A stretch of 41,015 nt of DNA from CAZVBV01 sp964578905 (GCA_964578905.1 CAZOER010000008.1:1-41015), one strand, 5' to 3'. Shown: positions 31,260-39,763, counted from the stretch's first letter. Made by a program: numbers and translations. The notes: generated by a model not told the origin, from the letters alone.

Positions 31260-32363
31260 ATGAAAGTAGTTATTTCGCAAGAGGTTCTTCTCGACAGTTT
31301 AAAGACCGTATCACGGGCTGTTTCGGGACAAAACACGTTACCAGTACTGGGAAACGTGCTCATCCGTGCAACCGGAAAAAAGTTGAACTTTGCAGCGACG
31401 AATCTTGAGATTTCGATCTCGACTTCATCTGAAGCCGTGGTAAAAAACGAAGGAGCAATTACTGTTCCAGCCAAGATTTTGACCTCTTACGTTTCTCTTT
31501 TGAAAAAAGGAGAAGAGGTAGAACTTTCCGTATCAGCGGGTACGGCTCTCGAAGTAAAATCTCAGAGCTCAAAGACGAAAATCAAAGGAATTACAGCCGA
31601 TGAATTCCCGTCTATTGCTCGTGTAGAAGGCGGAACGAAACTCGATCTCGATACAAAAGATTTCCGAGAATCTGTTCACCAAGTGGCATTTGCCGCACAG
31701 GAATATTCTTCACGACCAATTTTGTCAGGAGTGTTCTTTGCAACAGATAAATCAAAATTACGAATGGCAGCGACCGATTCATACCGACTCAGTGAGAAGG
31801 TATTGAAATTGAAATCTGACGTTGCAGAAACATCATGTGTGATTCCAGTGCGAGCTGTATTTGAAGCAGATCGTTTGGCAGGAAGCGAGGAATCAATTGA
31901 AATGCGAATTTCTGAAAACCAAGTGATGTTCTCAGTCGGAGGAACAGAATTGACCTCTCGTTTGATTGAAGGGCAGTTTCCGGACTACCAACAAATTATT
32001 CCAAAGAAGAGCTCGACAGTTGCTGAAATTGATCGATCAGAGTTTGAACTCGCAGTACGTCGAGTATCAATCTTCGCGAAAGAAAACAATCAACACATGA
32101 AGTTGGAATTTTTAAACGATGGAACACTGACGATTTCTACAGACGCTACAGAGATCGGGGAAGAGAAAACAACAATCCCTGTGAAACTTGAAGGAGGAAC
32201 AAGCTTGATTGCATTGAATGCAGATTATGTCTTGGACATCTTGAGTGCGCTCTCAGGCGAAGATAAGGTACGTATGGAGCTGGAAGGGAAAATGAGTCCA
32301 GCAGTGATTGGAGCCGTTAAAAATAAAGACTTCTTGCATTTGATTATGCCGCTTAAAATGTAG
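31260..32363 (+). CDS. dnaN: DNA polymerase III beta sliding clamp
   Basis: A 367-residue processivity clamp. Starts MKVVISQEVLLDSLKTVSRAVSGQNTLPVLGNVLI and ends DFLHLIMPLKM, both classic for DnaN. Three repeated clamp domains are visible, including TDSYRLSEK in the middle one. The frame is open upstream through the promoter; ATG 31260 is 9 nt past the -10 box and gives the family N-terminus. Followed 95 bp later by mfd. dnaA is 3.7 kb away on the other strand, not directly upstream as in the common dnaA-dnaN order. Confidence 0.96.
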   Translation: MKVVISQEVLLDSLKTVSRAVSGQNTLPVLGNVLIRATGKKLNFAATNLEISISTSSEAVVKNEGAITVPAKILTSYVSLLKKGEEVELSVSAGTALEVKSQSSKTKIKGITADEFPSIARVEGGTKLDLDTKDFRESVHQVAFAAQEYSSRPILSGVFFATDKSKLRMAATDSYRLSEKVLKLKSDVAETSCVIPVRAVFEADRLAGSEESIEMRISENQVMFSVGGTELTSRLIEGQFPDYQQIIPKKSSTVAEIDRSEFELAVRRVSIFAKENNQHMKLEFLNDGTLTISTDATEIGEEKTTIPVKLEGGTSLIALNADYVLDILSALSGEDKVRMELEGKMSPAVIGAVKNKDFLHLIMPLKM

Positions 32364-32458
32364 TGAATCCCGTTTAATTTTCTTAAATTAAGCTGGACTT
32401 TTTCCATTTTAGGAATACACATGCACGGTTTTTGCATGCGCAAAAAGATGATGAGTAC

Positions 32459-35400
32459 ATGAAATTTAGAAAGTTGCCGTTTTCGTTGGATTTAGCAGAA
32501 CAAATTCTTGAACTTGAGAAGACCAAAAAATTGACGTTGGTAAATTTAGGGAATCCACCCGCAAAGTCTTTTGTTATTGAACAGATATTGAATAAGACTC
32601 ATTTTCAGAATGTCTTCTGGGCATCAACGGATGAAAAAGCGGATCAGCTCTTTTCCTCAGCGGAATTCTTCTTTAACGGGAATGTGCACTTGGTGCCAGC
32701 AGAGGTAACAATCTCAAAGTTTTACGAGCTTCGATACTTACTTTCACAAAAAGAAGAATACCTTTTTCTCTTTGAAGATCTTGAACAGGTGTTGCAACAA
32801 AACTTTCCTTCACAGACAGAAATTGATGCGCACAAGGTTATCCTCAAGGAAGGGGAGACCGTTGAGATTTACAAGCTGTTTGAGTCCTTGCAAAACATGG
32901 GCTATGACACGGCTGAAGATGATTTGATAAAAACAGGAGAGTTCGTCCGAAGAGGGGAGAATCTCTTTGTTTATCCTGAGAATCATCCGCATTGTTTCCG
33001 TATCCAATTTGATGGAGACATGGTTGAAAAAATTGAACCATTCGCACAACTTGAACAAGAAAAGTGTTCAAGCAAAGAAGTGAAATTATTGGAAATTTAT
33101 CCAGCTGCTTTTGAAGAAGAATTGGTTGGGAAGTTTATCGATTTGATTGAAGGAGATGAGAAATCGCTCTTTATATCTGACGATCTGGACGCAGACATTT
33201 GTCCGAAAGGAGATTTTTATCGAGTGAAGTTCACAACCTTTCCAAGTGAAACAGAGAAGTTCTTTCATCTGAACTTTTTCTCAGTGCTTCCATTTTACAC
33301 AATCCAAGACTTCGTGGTCGATATCAAAGAACGACTGCGACGAGAATTTGAAATTGTGTTGCTTACGAAGAAAGAAGATGAGATTACAAAAATTTTCAAA
33401 GAGAACGAGATTATGTTCACGGAAGACTTGGACGAAACAGCGCCTTCGACGGTGAAACTTATTCCCGTTAAAAGCGACGCGTTTGTTCCACATTCGTTTC
33501 AAAACAATAGCCGAAATATTTTATTCCTCACGGATCGTGAGATTTTCCAATTCGCGAGAACATCTCGGCAAAAGAAGGCTATCGGAGGTGTGAATCTTGA
33601 TCTTATGACCAGTTTGAAGGCAGGGAACTTCGTGGTGCACGTAGACCATGGGCTTGCGAAATTTGAAGGAATTGTTCGTCGAGATTTGGGAGAAAATTTT
33701 GGAGGGGTTCGAGAATATTTGAAACTCGCATACGCAGAGAACGACCGAGTATTTGTACCGGTGGAATCTGCGGAAAAGGTGACAAAGTTTATTGGAGATG
33801 ATGATCCGAAGCTGAGTCGTATTGGTTCAACAGAATGGGCGAGCTCACAAAAGAAATTAAAACAAGAAGCAGAACGTATTGCCAAAGATTTGTTGAAACT
33901 CTACGCCGCACGAGAGATGGCAAAGGGAAAGAAATTCCAAGAAGACGATGACATGATGCGGGACTTCTGTGATGGATTTCCGTATGAACTCACTCCTGGA
34001 CAGAGTCAGACATGGGAAGATGTGAAACGGGATATGGAATCGAATCGAACAGCTGATAGGCTCGTGTGTGGAGATGTGGGATTTGGAAAAACGGAAATTG
34101 CAATGCGAGCGGCGTTTAAATGTTTCCGATCAGGGATGCAGGCAGCAATTCTTGCTCCGATTACCATTCTTGCCGAACAACACTATCAATCATTTCAAAA
34201 ACGTATTGCTGGGAAAAATTACGATGTGCGAGTGGAATTGCTCTCACGGTTTCAAACACCAGCAGAACAGAAACGAATTCTCAAAGACATTAAATTGGGG
34301 CTTGTGGATATTGTCATAGGAACACACAGGTTGCTCTCTGACGACATCGAATTCAAAAACATGGGAATCATCGTTATTGATGAGGAACAGCGATTTGGAG
34401 TAAACCAGAAGGAAAAACTGAAGAAAATGCGAGCGTCGGTAGACATCATCACGATGACCGCGACACCGATCCCACGAACGCTCAACATGAGCTTGAATAA
34501 GTTGAAAGATATTTCCACCATCACGACTCCGCCCCCAGGGCGTTTGCCAGTGGTAACAGAGGTTCGGAAATACAACTTGAATCTGATTCGGGAACGAATC
34601 TTGGCAGAGACTGAGCGAGGCGGACAGGTGTATTTCCTCCACAATCAGGTGCAAACGATTGAAGCACAAACAGAGCAATTGAGAGTATTATTGCCGGAAG
34701 TGAAATTTATCGTGGCGCATGGACAGCTCACCCCACAGGAACTTGAATCACGGATTCGAGCATTTAAAAACAAAGAAGCAGACGTGTTGGTTGCCTCAAC
34801 TATTATCGAGAACGGGATCGACCTGCCAAATGCGAATACGTTATTGGTGAATCGAGCGGAGAAATTTGGACTCTCTCAATTGTATCAATTGCGAGGACGA
34901 GTAGGACGGAGTAGGACGCAGGCCTATGCGTTTTTCTTGTACCACGGACAGAAGTTAGAGTTAGAGGCGAAGAAGCGTTTACGAGCGATTGTAGAAGCAT
35001 CAGAACTGGGTTCAGGATTCCAGATCGCCATGCGTGATTTAGAAATCCGTGGAGCGGGGGAGGTGCTCGGAGTCTCGCAAGCGGGAACGATTAAAACCGT
35101 CGGAGTCGCGCACTTCATGCGGATGCTCAACAAAACCGTTGAAGAAATGCGATCAGGAGAAATCTCCTCAGATGTTGTGGAAGAAGAGAACATCACGGTT
35201 GAGATTCCATTGTCGGCCTATATTCCACCGTCATTTATTCCAAATGCAGAAGAGAAGATTCAGGTATATAAAGAATTGGCGTCATCTGCCGATCCAAAAT
35301 CACTGGAAGAATACAAACATGATTTGCGCCAAGATTACGGAACGTTGCCCAAGGAGGTTGAGAATCTCTGTAAAGTGATTGGTCTCAAGATGTATCTGCG

Positions 35401-35662
35401 AGAAGGAAACATTATGGGAGTCAAAATCCATAAGGCGACGCACAAAGATTATGAGATTGTGCTTCGAATGGGGCGAGAGTTTACCGCTGATCAAGTGTTT
35501 GACCTTGTGAAGAAATCAAAATTCCCATGGACGATTACCGCCACAGCGCTCAAAACATCACTCACATCATTGCCAGTGACATGGTATGAGGATTTGGTGA
35601 AGGATGTGAAGCTCTTGAAAGCCAAGAAGGTTAAAAAAGGAAAGGGGCAACCCACGGCTTAA
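32459..35662 (+). CDS. mfd: Transcription-repair coupling factor
   Basis: About 1067 residues. It pushes RNA polymerase stalled at DNA damage off the template and recruits UvrA. An N-terminal UvrB-like region is followed by the RNA-polymerase-interaction domain (FVVHVDHGLAKFEGI, NDRVFVPVE). Then come the superfamily 2 helicase motifs: GDVGFGKTEIA (Walker A, near residue 538), VIDEEQRFG (near 640), TATPIPRTL and LRGRVGRS, and a C-terminal Mfd domain. The start is uncertain: ATG 32459 gives MKFRKLPFSLDLAEQ, while TTG 32432 follows a TACACA -10-like box by 10 nt. The last residues QPTA and the TAA stop come from a 20-bp palindromic repeat. Confidence 0.95.
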   Translation: MKFRKLPFSLDLAEQILELEKTKKLTLVNLGNPPAKSFVIEQILNKTHFQNVFWASTDEKADQLFSSAEFFFNGNVHLVPAEVTISKFYELRYLLSQKEEYLFLFEDLEQVLQQNFPSQTEIDAHKVILKEGETVEIYKLFESLQNMGYDTAEDDLIKTGEFVRRGENLFVYPENHPHCFRIQFDGDMVEKIEPFAQLEQEKCSSKEVKLLEIYPAAFEEELVGKFIDLIEGDEKSLFISDDLDADICPKGDFYRVKFTTFPSETEKFFHLNFFSVLPFYTIQDFVVDIKERLRREFEIVLLTKKEDEITKIFKENEIMFTEDLDETAPSTVKLIPVKSDAFVPHSFQNNSRNILFLTDREIFQFARTSRQKKAIGGVNLDLMTSLKAGNFVVHVDHGLAKFEGIVRRDLGENFGGVREYLKLAYAENDRVFVPVESAEKVTKFIGDDDPKLSRIGSTEWASSQKKLKQEAERIAKDLLKLYAAREMAKGKKFQEDDDMMRDFCDGFPYELTPGQSQTWEDVKRDMESNRTADRLVCGDVGFGKTEIAMRAAFKCFRSGMQAAILAPITILAEQHYQSFQKRIAGKNYDVRVELLSRFQTPAEQKRILKDIKLGLVDIVIGTHRLLSDDIEFKNMGIIVIDEEQRFGVNQKEKLKKMRASVDIITMTATPIPRTLNMSLNKLKDISTITTPPPGRLPVVTEVRKYNLNLIRERILAETERGGQVYFLHNQVQTIEAQTEQLRVLLPEVKFIVAHGQLTPQELESRIRAFKNKEADVLVASTIIENGIDLPNANTLLVNRAEKFGLSQLYQLRGRVGRSRTQAYAFFLYHGQKLELEAKKRLRAIVEASELGSGFQIAMRDLEIRGAGEVLGVSQAGTIKTVGVAHFMRMLNKTVEEMRSGEISSDVVEEENITVEIPLSAYIPPSFIPNAEEKIQVYKELASSADPKSLEEYKHDLRQDYGTLPKEVENLCKVIGLKMYLREGNIMGVKIHKATHKDYEIVLRMGREFTADQVFDLVKKSKFPWTITATALKTSLTSLPVTWYEDLVKDVKLLKAKKVKKGKGQPTA

Positions 35663-35670
35663 GCCGTGGG
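35651..35670. repeat. Perfect 20-bp palindrome, copy c, carrying the mfd stop
   Basis: CCCACGGCTTAAGCCGTGGG; the central TTAA supplies the mfd TAA (35660-35662). Confidence 0.78.
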
Positions 35671-35680
35671 CATTATAAAA

Positions 35681-35703
35681 AAGACCTGATATTCTCAGGC
35701 CTT
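35681..35703. terminator. Two-way terminator between mfd and the 59-aa gene
   Basis: AAGACCTGA/TCAGGCCTT with one mismatch, preceded by A6 and followed by T-rich sequence, between convergent genes. Confidence 0.6.
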
Positions 35704-35729
35704 TAGATTGTTTTAAAAGAAGTGCTTTT

Positions 35730-35909
35730 TTATCGTTCTCCTTCGTTTTCGTCTTCTAAAGCCATAGCTCCTATTTTTTCAAAATCACGATCAGATAATT
35801 CACTAACCTGTTTTTCTGTCATATCCCCCCATGGAGTTGAGATAAGTTTTTCAACCACCTTAGCGGTTGTATTCTCGTTGCCACTTTCAATAAATTTTGA
35901 ACCTTCCAT
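35730..35909 (-). CDS. 59-aa acidic hypothetical protein
   Basis: A short gene on the minus strand: it starts MEGSKFIESGNENTTAKVVE, has KLISTPWGDMTEKQ in the middle, and ends MALEDENEGER followed by TAA. It looks coding: strong acidic/basic balance, plausible helices, a good promoter (TTGACA-16-TATACA) upstream and a terminator downstream. No family recognised. It lies between mfd and dnaA, convergent with mfd and downstream of dnaA. Confidence 0.6.
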   Translation of the reverse strand: MEGSKFIESGNENTTAKVVEKLISTPWGDMTEKQVSELSDRDFEKIGAMALEDENEGER

Positions 35910-35944
35910 CTTTTAAAAAGTTATAAGATAATATTTTCTAGTTT

Positions 35945-35972
35945 TGTATATACCTTTTTTCGGTTTTGTCAA
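35945..35972 (-). promoter_or_regulatory. Promoter of the 59-aa gene
   Basis: Minus strand: -35 TTGACA (35972-35967), 16-bp spacer, -10 TATACA (35950-35945), 35 nt before the ATG. Confidence 0.6.
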
Positions 35973-35996
35973 GGGTTTCGTGGTGAATTAAAAGAG

Positions 35997-36108
35997 ATCC
36001 CGCATTCGCGGGATAAGTTCCACTGGCCACTCGTTCCTCGTGGAGTGTCTGGATCCTTGTTTTCACAAGGATAAGTTCCACCAACCAATCGCTTCGCTTT
36101 TGGGGTGT
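35997..36108. repeat. Tandem pair of ~55-bp hairpin repeats downstream of dnaA
   Basis: Unit A: hairpin ATCCCGC/GCGGGAT (35997-36014). Unit B: hairpin ATCCTTG/CAAGGAT (36053-36072). Each hairpin runs into GGATAAGTTCCAC (36011-36023 and 36069-36081, 58-bp period), then a CCA(C/A)TCG segment and GTGTC. It begins 4 bp after the dnaA stop and may terminate dnaA or be a genomic repeat. No DnaA-box cluster is seen in it. Confidence 0.6.
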
Positions 36109-36111
36109 CAC

Positions 36112-37527
36112 TTACTTTACACCTAGGTCCTTCTTCAGTGCATGAATATGTCGAGCGGTGGCAGAGTCTTTTCGTTTGAGATCTGAGATCTTCCGAACAC
36201 CATGCATGATGGTCGTGTGGTTCTTTCCTCCAAAGTCTTTTCCAATCGCTTCGTGGCTCATTCGTAAAAGATCTTTGCAGAGCAACCACGCAATCTGACG
36301 AGGGTAGACGAATTCCTGTTTCCGAGAGTTTCCAAGAAGCTCTGTCGCCGGTACTTGAAAATGATCACTGATAGCCGTGATAATCTCATCAGGTGTTTTT
36401 GCGTATCCTGCTTTGGCTCCGTCGACTGTTTGGAGTTCATCATGTGGATTGAGCTTCCGAAACATCTTTCCCACAGACTGAACGGTAGGAGAGAGTTGAG
36501 ACAATTCCACTTCGGCTGAAACTTGATTGAGGATGTTCTCCAGTTCTCGCAAACTCTTCCGAACATTCGCAGCAATAAATTCCTGTACATCGTTCGGTAA
36601 AATAAGACCGAGCTCTTTTGATTTCTCTTGAAGAATAGCGAGTCTCGTTTCATACCCAGGCATCTGGACATCGACGGATAACCCCCATCCCATACGGCTT
36701 CGGAGACGATCAGAGATTCCTACTAAATCTGCGGGCGGTCTGTCCGCGGCAAAGATAATGTGTTTATTGAATTCAAATAAATCGTTGAAGGTGTTGAATA
36801 ATTCCTCCTGTGTTTTTTCCTTTCCTTCAAAAAATTGAACATCATCAATAATGAGGGCATCAACACGACGATATTTTTTTCGGAATCGATCCGTGTTTCG
36901 TTCTCGAATAGATTTTACAATCTCATTCATAAATCGTTCTGCTGTCGTATAAACAATAACCGCATTCGAATTTCTTCGTAAAATTTCATTCGCGGTTCCT
37001 TGAAGCAAATGTGTTTTCCCCAGTCCCACACCTCCATACACAAAGAGGGGATTATATTTCTTCTTCTCCTTTGTTCCACACTCAGAGACTGCGACACAGG
37101 CAGAGTGCGCGAGTCTTGTTTCATCGCCTACGACAAAATTTTCCAATGTGAATTTGTGATGAATAATTCGTGATTCGAGATCCCCATTGAGTTTCACATC
37201 AGGTCTGTTTGGAAGTTTACGAGGTGCTTTTGTTTTCTTGTCTTCAAAAACTTCAGGGCTTGTTGTCGGACTATCGGCGAGAGAAAGATCAACATCGAAA
37301 AAGAGCTTGTCAATCTCTGGTAAAATAGCCTTTAGGTTTTGCAACAACATCCCGTGATATTTTGTCTCGAGCCAGTTCTTATTCATTTCTGTCGGACAAC
37401 TGAGAACAACCGCTTCACCTGAGATCTTAGAAATGCGAACTTTTTTGAACCAGGTATGGAATTCCATCCGAGAAATTTTCTCAGCCATTCGTTGTAATAC
37501 AGCGTCCCAGACCTGTTTTTTGTCCAT
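36112..37527 (-). CDS. dnaA: Chromosomal replication initiator protein
   Basis: A 471-residue DnaA. Domain I (VWDAVLQRMAEKISRMEFHTWFK), a short linker, AAA+ domain III with Walker A GGVGLGKTHLL and Walker B DALIIDDVQFF, and the box-VII/sensor region. Domain IV helix-turn-helix is the DnaA signature (ARQIAWLLCK-like, GKDFGGKNHTTIMHG). It binds DnaA boxes to open oriC. The start is 28 bp after the purA stop, so the two are probably co-transcribed; a weak -10 (TAGTAT) overlaps the purA end. I find no cluster of TTATCCACA-type boxes nearby, so oriC is not placed. Confidence 0.97.
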   Translation of the reverse strand: MDKKQVWDAVLQRMAEKISRMEFHTWFKKVRISKISGEAVVLSCPTEMNKNWLETKYHGMLLQNLKAILPEIDKLFFDVDLSLADSPTTSPEVFEDKKTKAPRKLPNRPDVKLNGDLESRIIHHKFTLENFVVGDETRLAHSACVAVSECGTKEKKKYNPLFVYGGVGLGKTHLLQGTANEILRRNSNAVIVYTTAERFMNEIVKSIRERNTDRFRKKYRRVDALIIDDVQFFEGKEKTQEELFNTFNDLFEFNKHIIFAADRPPADLVGISDRLRSRMGWGLSVDVQMPGYETRLAILQEKSKELGLILPNDVQEFIAANVRKSLRELENILNQVSAEVELSQLSPTVQSVGKMFRKLNPHDELQTVDGAKAGYAKTPDEIITAISDHFQVPATELLGNSRKQEFVYPRQIAWLLCKDLLRMSHEAIGKDFGGKNHTTIMHGVRKISDLKRKDSATARHIHALKKDLGVK

Positions 37528-37555
37528 TTAAAAAAGTTGTTTGTGTTGAAAGATA

Positions 37556-38839
37556 CTACCGGAAAATAAGATCCATTCGTTCCACCCCAACTCCGATTGC
37601 ACGGATAGGTGTGTGGATCATTTTTTCCAAAGCGAGAACATAATTTTGTGCATTTTGGGGAAGATCTTCGAACTTCCGAATGCCACCAAGTTTTTCTTCC
37701 CATCCTGGGAATGTTTCATATTCGAGTTCAAGTTTCTGATTTGCCTTTCGTGTTGTTGGAACCCCGAAGAGTTCGTTTCCATCGAGCATGTATTTCGTTA
37801 CGACTTTAATTTCATCCATTCCAGAGAGAACGTCTAATTTTGTAAGATTAATCGCATCAATACCGTTTGTTTCTACAGAGTTTCGTACCACCACAGCATC
37901 AAACCATCCACATCGTCGTGGACGTCCTGTTGTTGCTCCAAATTCAGCTCCTGCTTCTCGTACTTGATTTCCGTGTTCTTCATCGAGTTCTGATGGGAAA
38001 GGTCCTGATCCAACTCGCGTTGTGTAGGCCTTTGAAATCCCAATGATTCCAGAGATTACTTTTGGGGCAACCCCGAGTCCAGTACAAACACCTCCTACAG
38101 AGATTGAACTTGAAGTTACGAATGGATAGGTTCCATGATCAATATCAAGGTGATGCGCTTGTGCACCTTCGAAGAGGACTTTCTTTCCAGATGTAATCGC
38201 GTCTTGTAAATATTTTCGAGTGTCTGTTAATAATGGCTTAATAACCTCTCGTGCTTCCATGAGTCGATCAAACTCCGCTTGTGGGTCGAGTTCGATTCCC
38301 ATGTGTTCTGCGTGGAATTCGCAATTTTGTTTCAATTTTTCAAGCAACAATTCTTTATCCAAAAGATCTTCACATCGAATCCCGATTCGAGACACCTTAT
38401 CAGTGTACGCTGGACCGATTCCTCGGCAGGTTGTTCCAATCTTCTTGTCGCCTTTTCGTTTTTCGAGTTCTTCATCAATCTTTTTGTGATATTCGAAGAT
38501 CATATGTGCTCGAAGTGAAATCTTCACTCGAGAAGCCACATCAAGCCCGCTATCTTCAAGGGATTTAATTTCTTCCGCTACATCACAGATATCGATAACG
38601 GTTCCATTCCCAATAACTCCAATTGCATTTGGATGAAGCATTGCAGAAGGCAGAAGATGGAAAATAACTTGTCGTCCATCGACAACAATTGTATGTCCAG
38701 CATTTGCTCCACCAGCACTTCTACAGATAATTTCAAAATCTCCACTCATCGCATCGACCAATTTTCCTTTTCCTTCATCACCCCATTGGGTTCCGATAAT
38801 GACTACATTTTGGCCAAGATCTGAGAGCAGTTTTTTCAT
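37556..38839 (-). CDS. purA: Adenylosuccinate synthetase
   Basis: A 427-residue enzyme joining IMP and aspartate with GTP, the first step from IMP to AMP. Seen: VVIIGTQWGDEGKGKLVD (P-loop-like, N-terminal), GGANAGHTIVVDG, GTTCRGIGPAYTDK, and the GTP-binding TTGRPRRCGWFD and LTKLDVLSGMDEI region. Start ATG 38839 (MKKLLSDLGQNVVIIG) is chosen because the promoter lies between it and the longer frame. Leader of about 45 nt. Forms a likely operon with dnaA. Confidence 0.96.
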   Translation of the reverse strand: MKKLLSDLGQNVVIIGTQWGDEGKGKLVDAMSGDFEIICRSAGGANAGHTIVVDGRQVIFHLLPSAMLHPNAIGVIGNGTVIDICDVAEEIKSLEDSGLDVASRVKISLRAHMIFEYHKKIDEELEKRKGDKKIGTTCRGIGPAYTDKVSRIGIRCEDLLDKELLLEKLKQNCEFHAEHMGIELDPQAEFDRLMEAREVIKPLLTDTRKYLQDAITSGKKVLFEGAQAHHLDIDHGTYPFVTSSSISVGGVCTGLGVAPKVISGIIGISKAYTTRVGSGPFPSELDEEHGNQVREAGAEFGATTGRPRRCGWFDAVVVRNSVETNGIDAINLTKLDVLSGMDEIKVVTKYMLDGNELFGVPTTRKANQKLELEYETFPGWEEKLGGIRKFEDLPQNAQNYVLALEKMIHTPIRAIGVGVERMDLIFR

Positions 38840-38887
38840 GTTTTTGTGGGTTTGCGACGAAAAAATGAGGGGTGAGTCGCGATAAGA

Positions 38888-38916
38888 AATGTAGGAGTTT
38901 TTTCCTCTCGTGTCAA
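38888..38916 (-). promoter_or_regulatory. purA-dnaA promoter
   Basis: Minus strand: -35 TTGACA (38916-38911), 17-bp spacer, -10 TACATT (38893-38888). Confidence 0.7.
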
Positions 38917-38954
38917 TGAAAAAAGTCTGCACTTTTTTATATGTGCAAAACTCA

Positions 38955-38999
38955 ATAAAATCACTACCAGTGCAAGGATTACTGCCTTGGTGATTTTAT
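38955..38999 (-). terminator. Hairpin at the end of the 38979 gene
   Basis: ATAAAATCAC (38955-38964)/GTGATTTTAT (38990-38999) with inner CAAGG/CCTTG. It contains the last codons and stop of the minus-strand gene and lies just upstream of the purA promoter. Confidence 0.6.
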
Positions 39000-39599
39000 C
39001 GTTCCATCTATTTTTCCTTTGAAGAAATTAAAGTCTGCAATGGTCTCATTTACCCAAAAATGAAGGTAGTATCGAAATCGTGTAGAAATCTGTCGAAATT
39101 TTTCAGAGAGAAGGGATCGGTTCTTTCTGGTTTGATTTTGTGTAGCAGTTGTAAAGAGTTCGGTTCGAGCAATCTGTGATAATTGGTCAACCTTTTGATC
39201 GCACCACTGAGCTTGGTTTGAGGTGCTTCTTCCTAGGTTCTTTGAGGTTTTCCTTGCACAGTTATCGAACCAATTTGAACAAATCTTTCGTAAACAAGAT
39301 TCGTGTCGTCTCAGGCGACGAATTCCTTCTTCAGCAATGAAATGACTATTGGATCCGTTATCTTGGAGCAGGGGGGCGAGATCTTCGGTTTGAAAATCAG
39401 TCATTTCTTTTGTGAGCACTTTTCCAGAAATCGTTTCAGCGGTGGTAATTGTTTCTCCGCAAGGGGCGTCGTATTCACCCTCGGTAAAGAGCGGTATTTC
39501 TCGTGCACAGAGGTGATCATTAATAGAGTCAGCTTGTGCTTGAAATACGAATCCTCCGAAGGCAATAAGACCAAAGAAGAAAAGAAAATATGTTTTCAT
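38979..39599 (-). CDS. Exported cysteine-containing protein of unknown function
   Basis: A 206-residue protein, family not recognised. Signal peptide MKTYFLFFFGLIAFGGFVFQAQA, cleaved before DSINDH. The mature part has a CAREIPL and PCGET pair and a cluster ESCLRKICSNWFDNCARK (about residues 100-117), probably disulphide-bonded, then a helical basic C-terminus. A -10 TACAAT ends 7 nt before the ATG. The stop lies inside a hairpin. It is divergent from the LPXTG protein, 208 bp apart, so the two could share regulation. Confidence 0.7.
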   Translation of the reverse strand: MKTYFLFFFGLIAFGGFVFQAQADSINDHLCAREIPLFTEGEYDAPCGETITTAETISGKVLTKEMTDFQTEDLAPLLQDNGSNSHFIAEEGIRRLRRHESCLRKICSNWFDNCARKTSKNLGRSTSNQAQWCDQKVDQLSQIARTELFTTATQNQTRKNRSLLSEKFRQISTRFRYYLHFWVNETIADFNFFKGKIDGTIKSPRQ

Positions 39600-39606
39600 T
39601 TATCCC

Positions 39607-39612
39607 ATTGTA
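39607..39612 (-). promoter_or_regulatory. -10 box of the exported Cys protein gene
   Basis: TACAAT on the minus strand, 7 nt before ATG 39599. No clear -35. Confidence 0.45.
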
Positions 39613-39675
39613 AAGAAACAATGAAGAATGCGAAATAAAAATTGAAAGTTTTTGAGATTTCCTCTTTGTAGACTC

Positions 39676-39703
39676 GTTTTCTTACAAAGTATATAAAGAA
39701 AAC
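39676..39703. repeat. Inverted repeat in the divergent intergenic region
   Basis: GTTTTCTT (39676-39683) and AAGAAAAC (39696-39703), 12 bp apart. Confidence 0.4.
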
Positions 39704-39735
39704 AAAAGGTCGTTTCGCGCTACAAGAAAGTGAGT

Positions 39736-39763
39736 AAAATTATTGCACATGTTCAATAATTTT
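39736..39763. promoter_or_regulatory. Possible operator upstream of the LPXTG gene
   Basis: AAAATTATTG (39736-39745) and CAATAATTTT (39754-39763) around 8 bp. It touches a weak -35 TTGGTT (39762-39767), with TTTTAT 17 bp further. The symmetry suits a dimeric regulator. Confidence 0.45.

Noticed and set aside
35722..35916. 64-aa plus-strand frame between mfd and dnaA
   Set aside because: It mirrors the 59-aa minus-strand gene, which has the better composition, promoter and terminator.
35663..37560. oriC next to dnaA
   Set aside because: No cluster of TTATNCACA-type boxes or AT-rich unwinding element was found in the gaps around dnaA.
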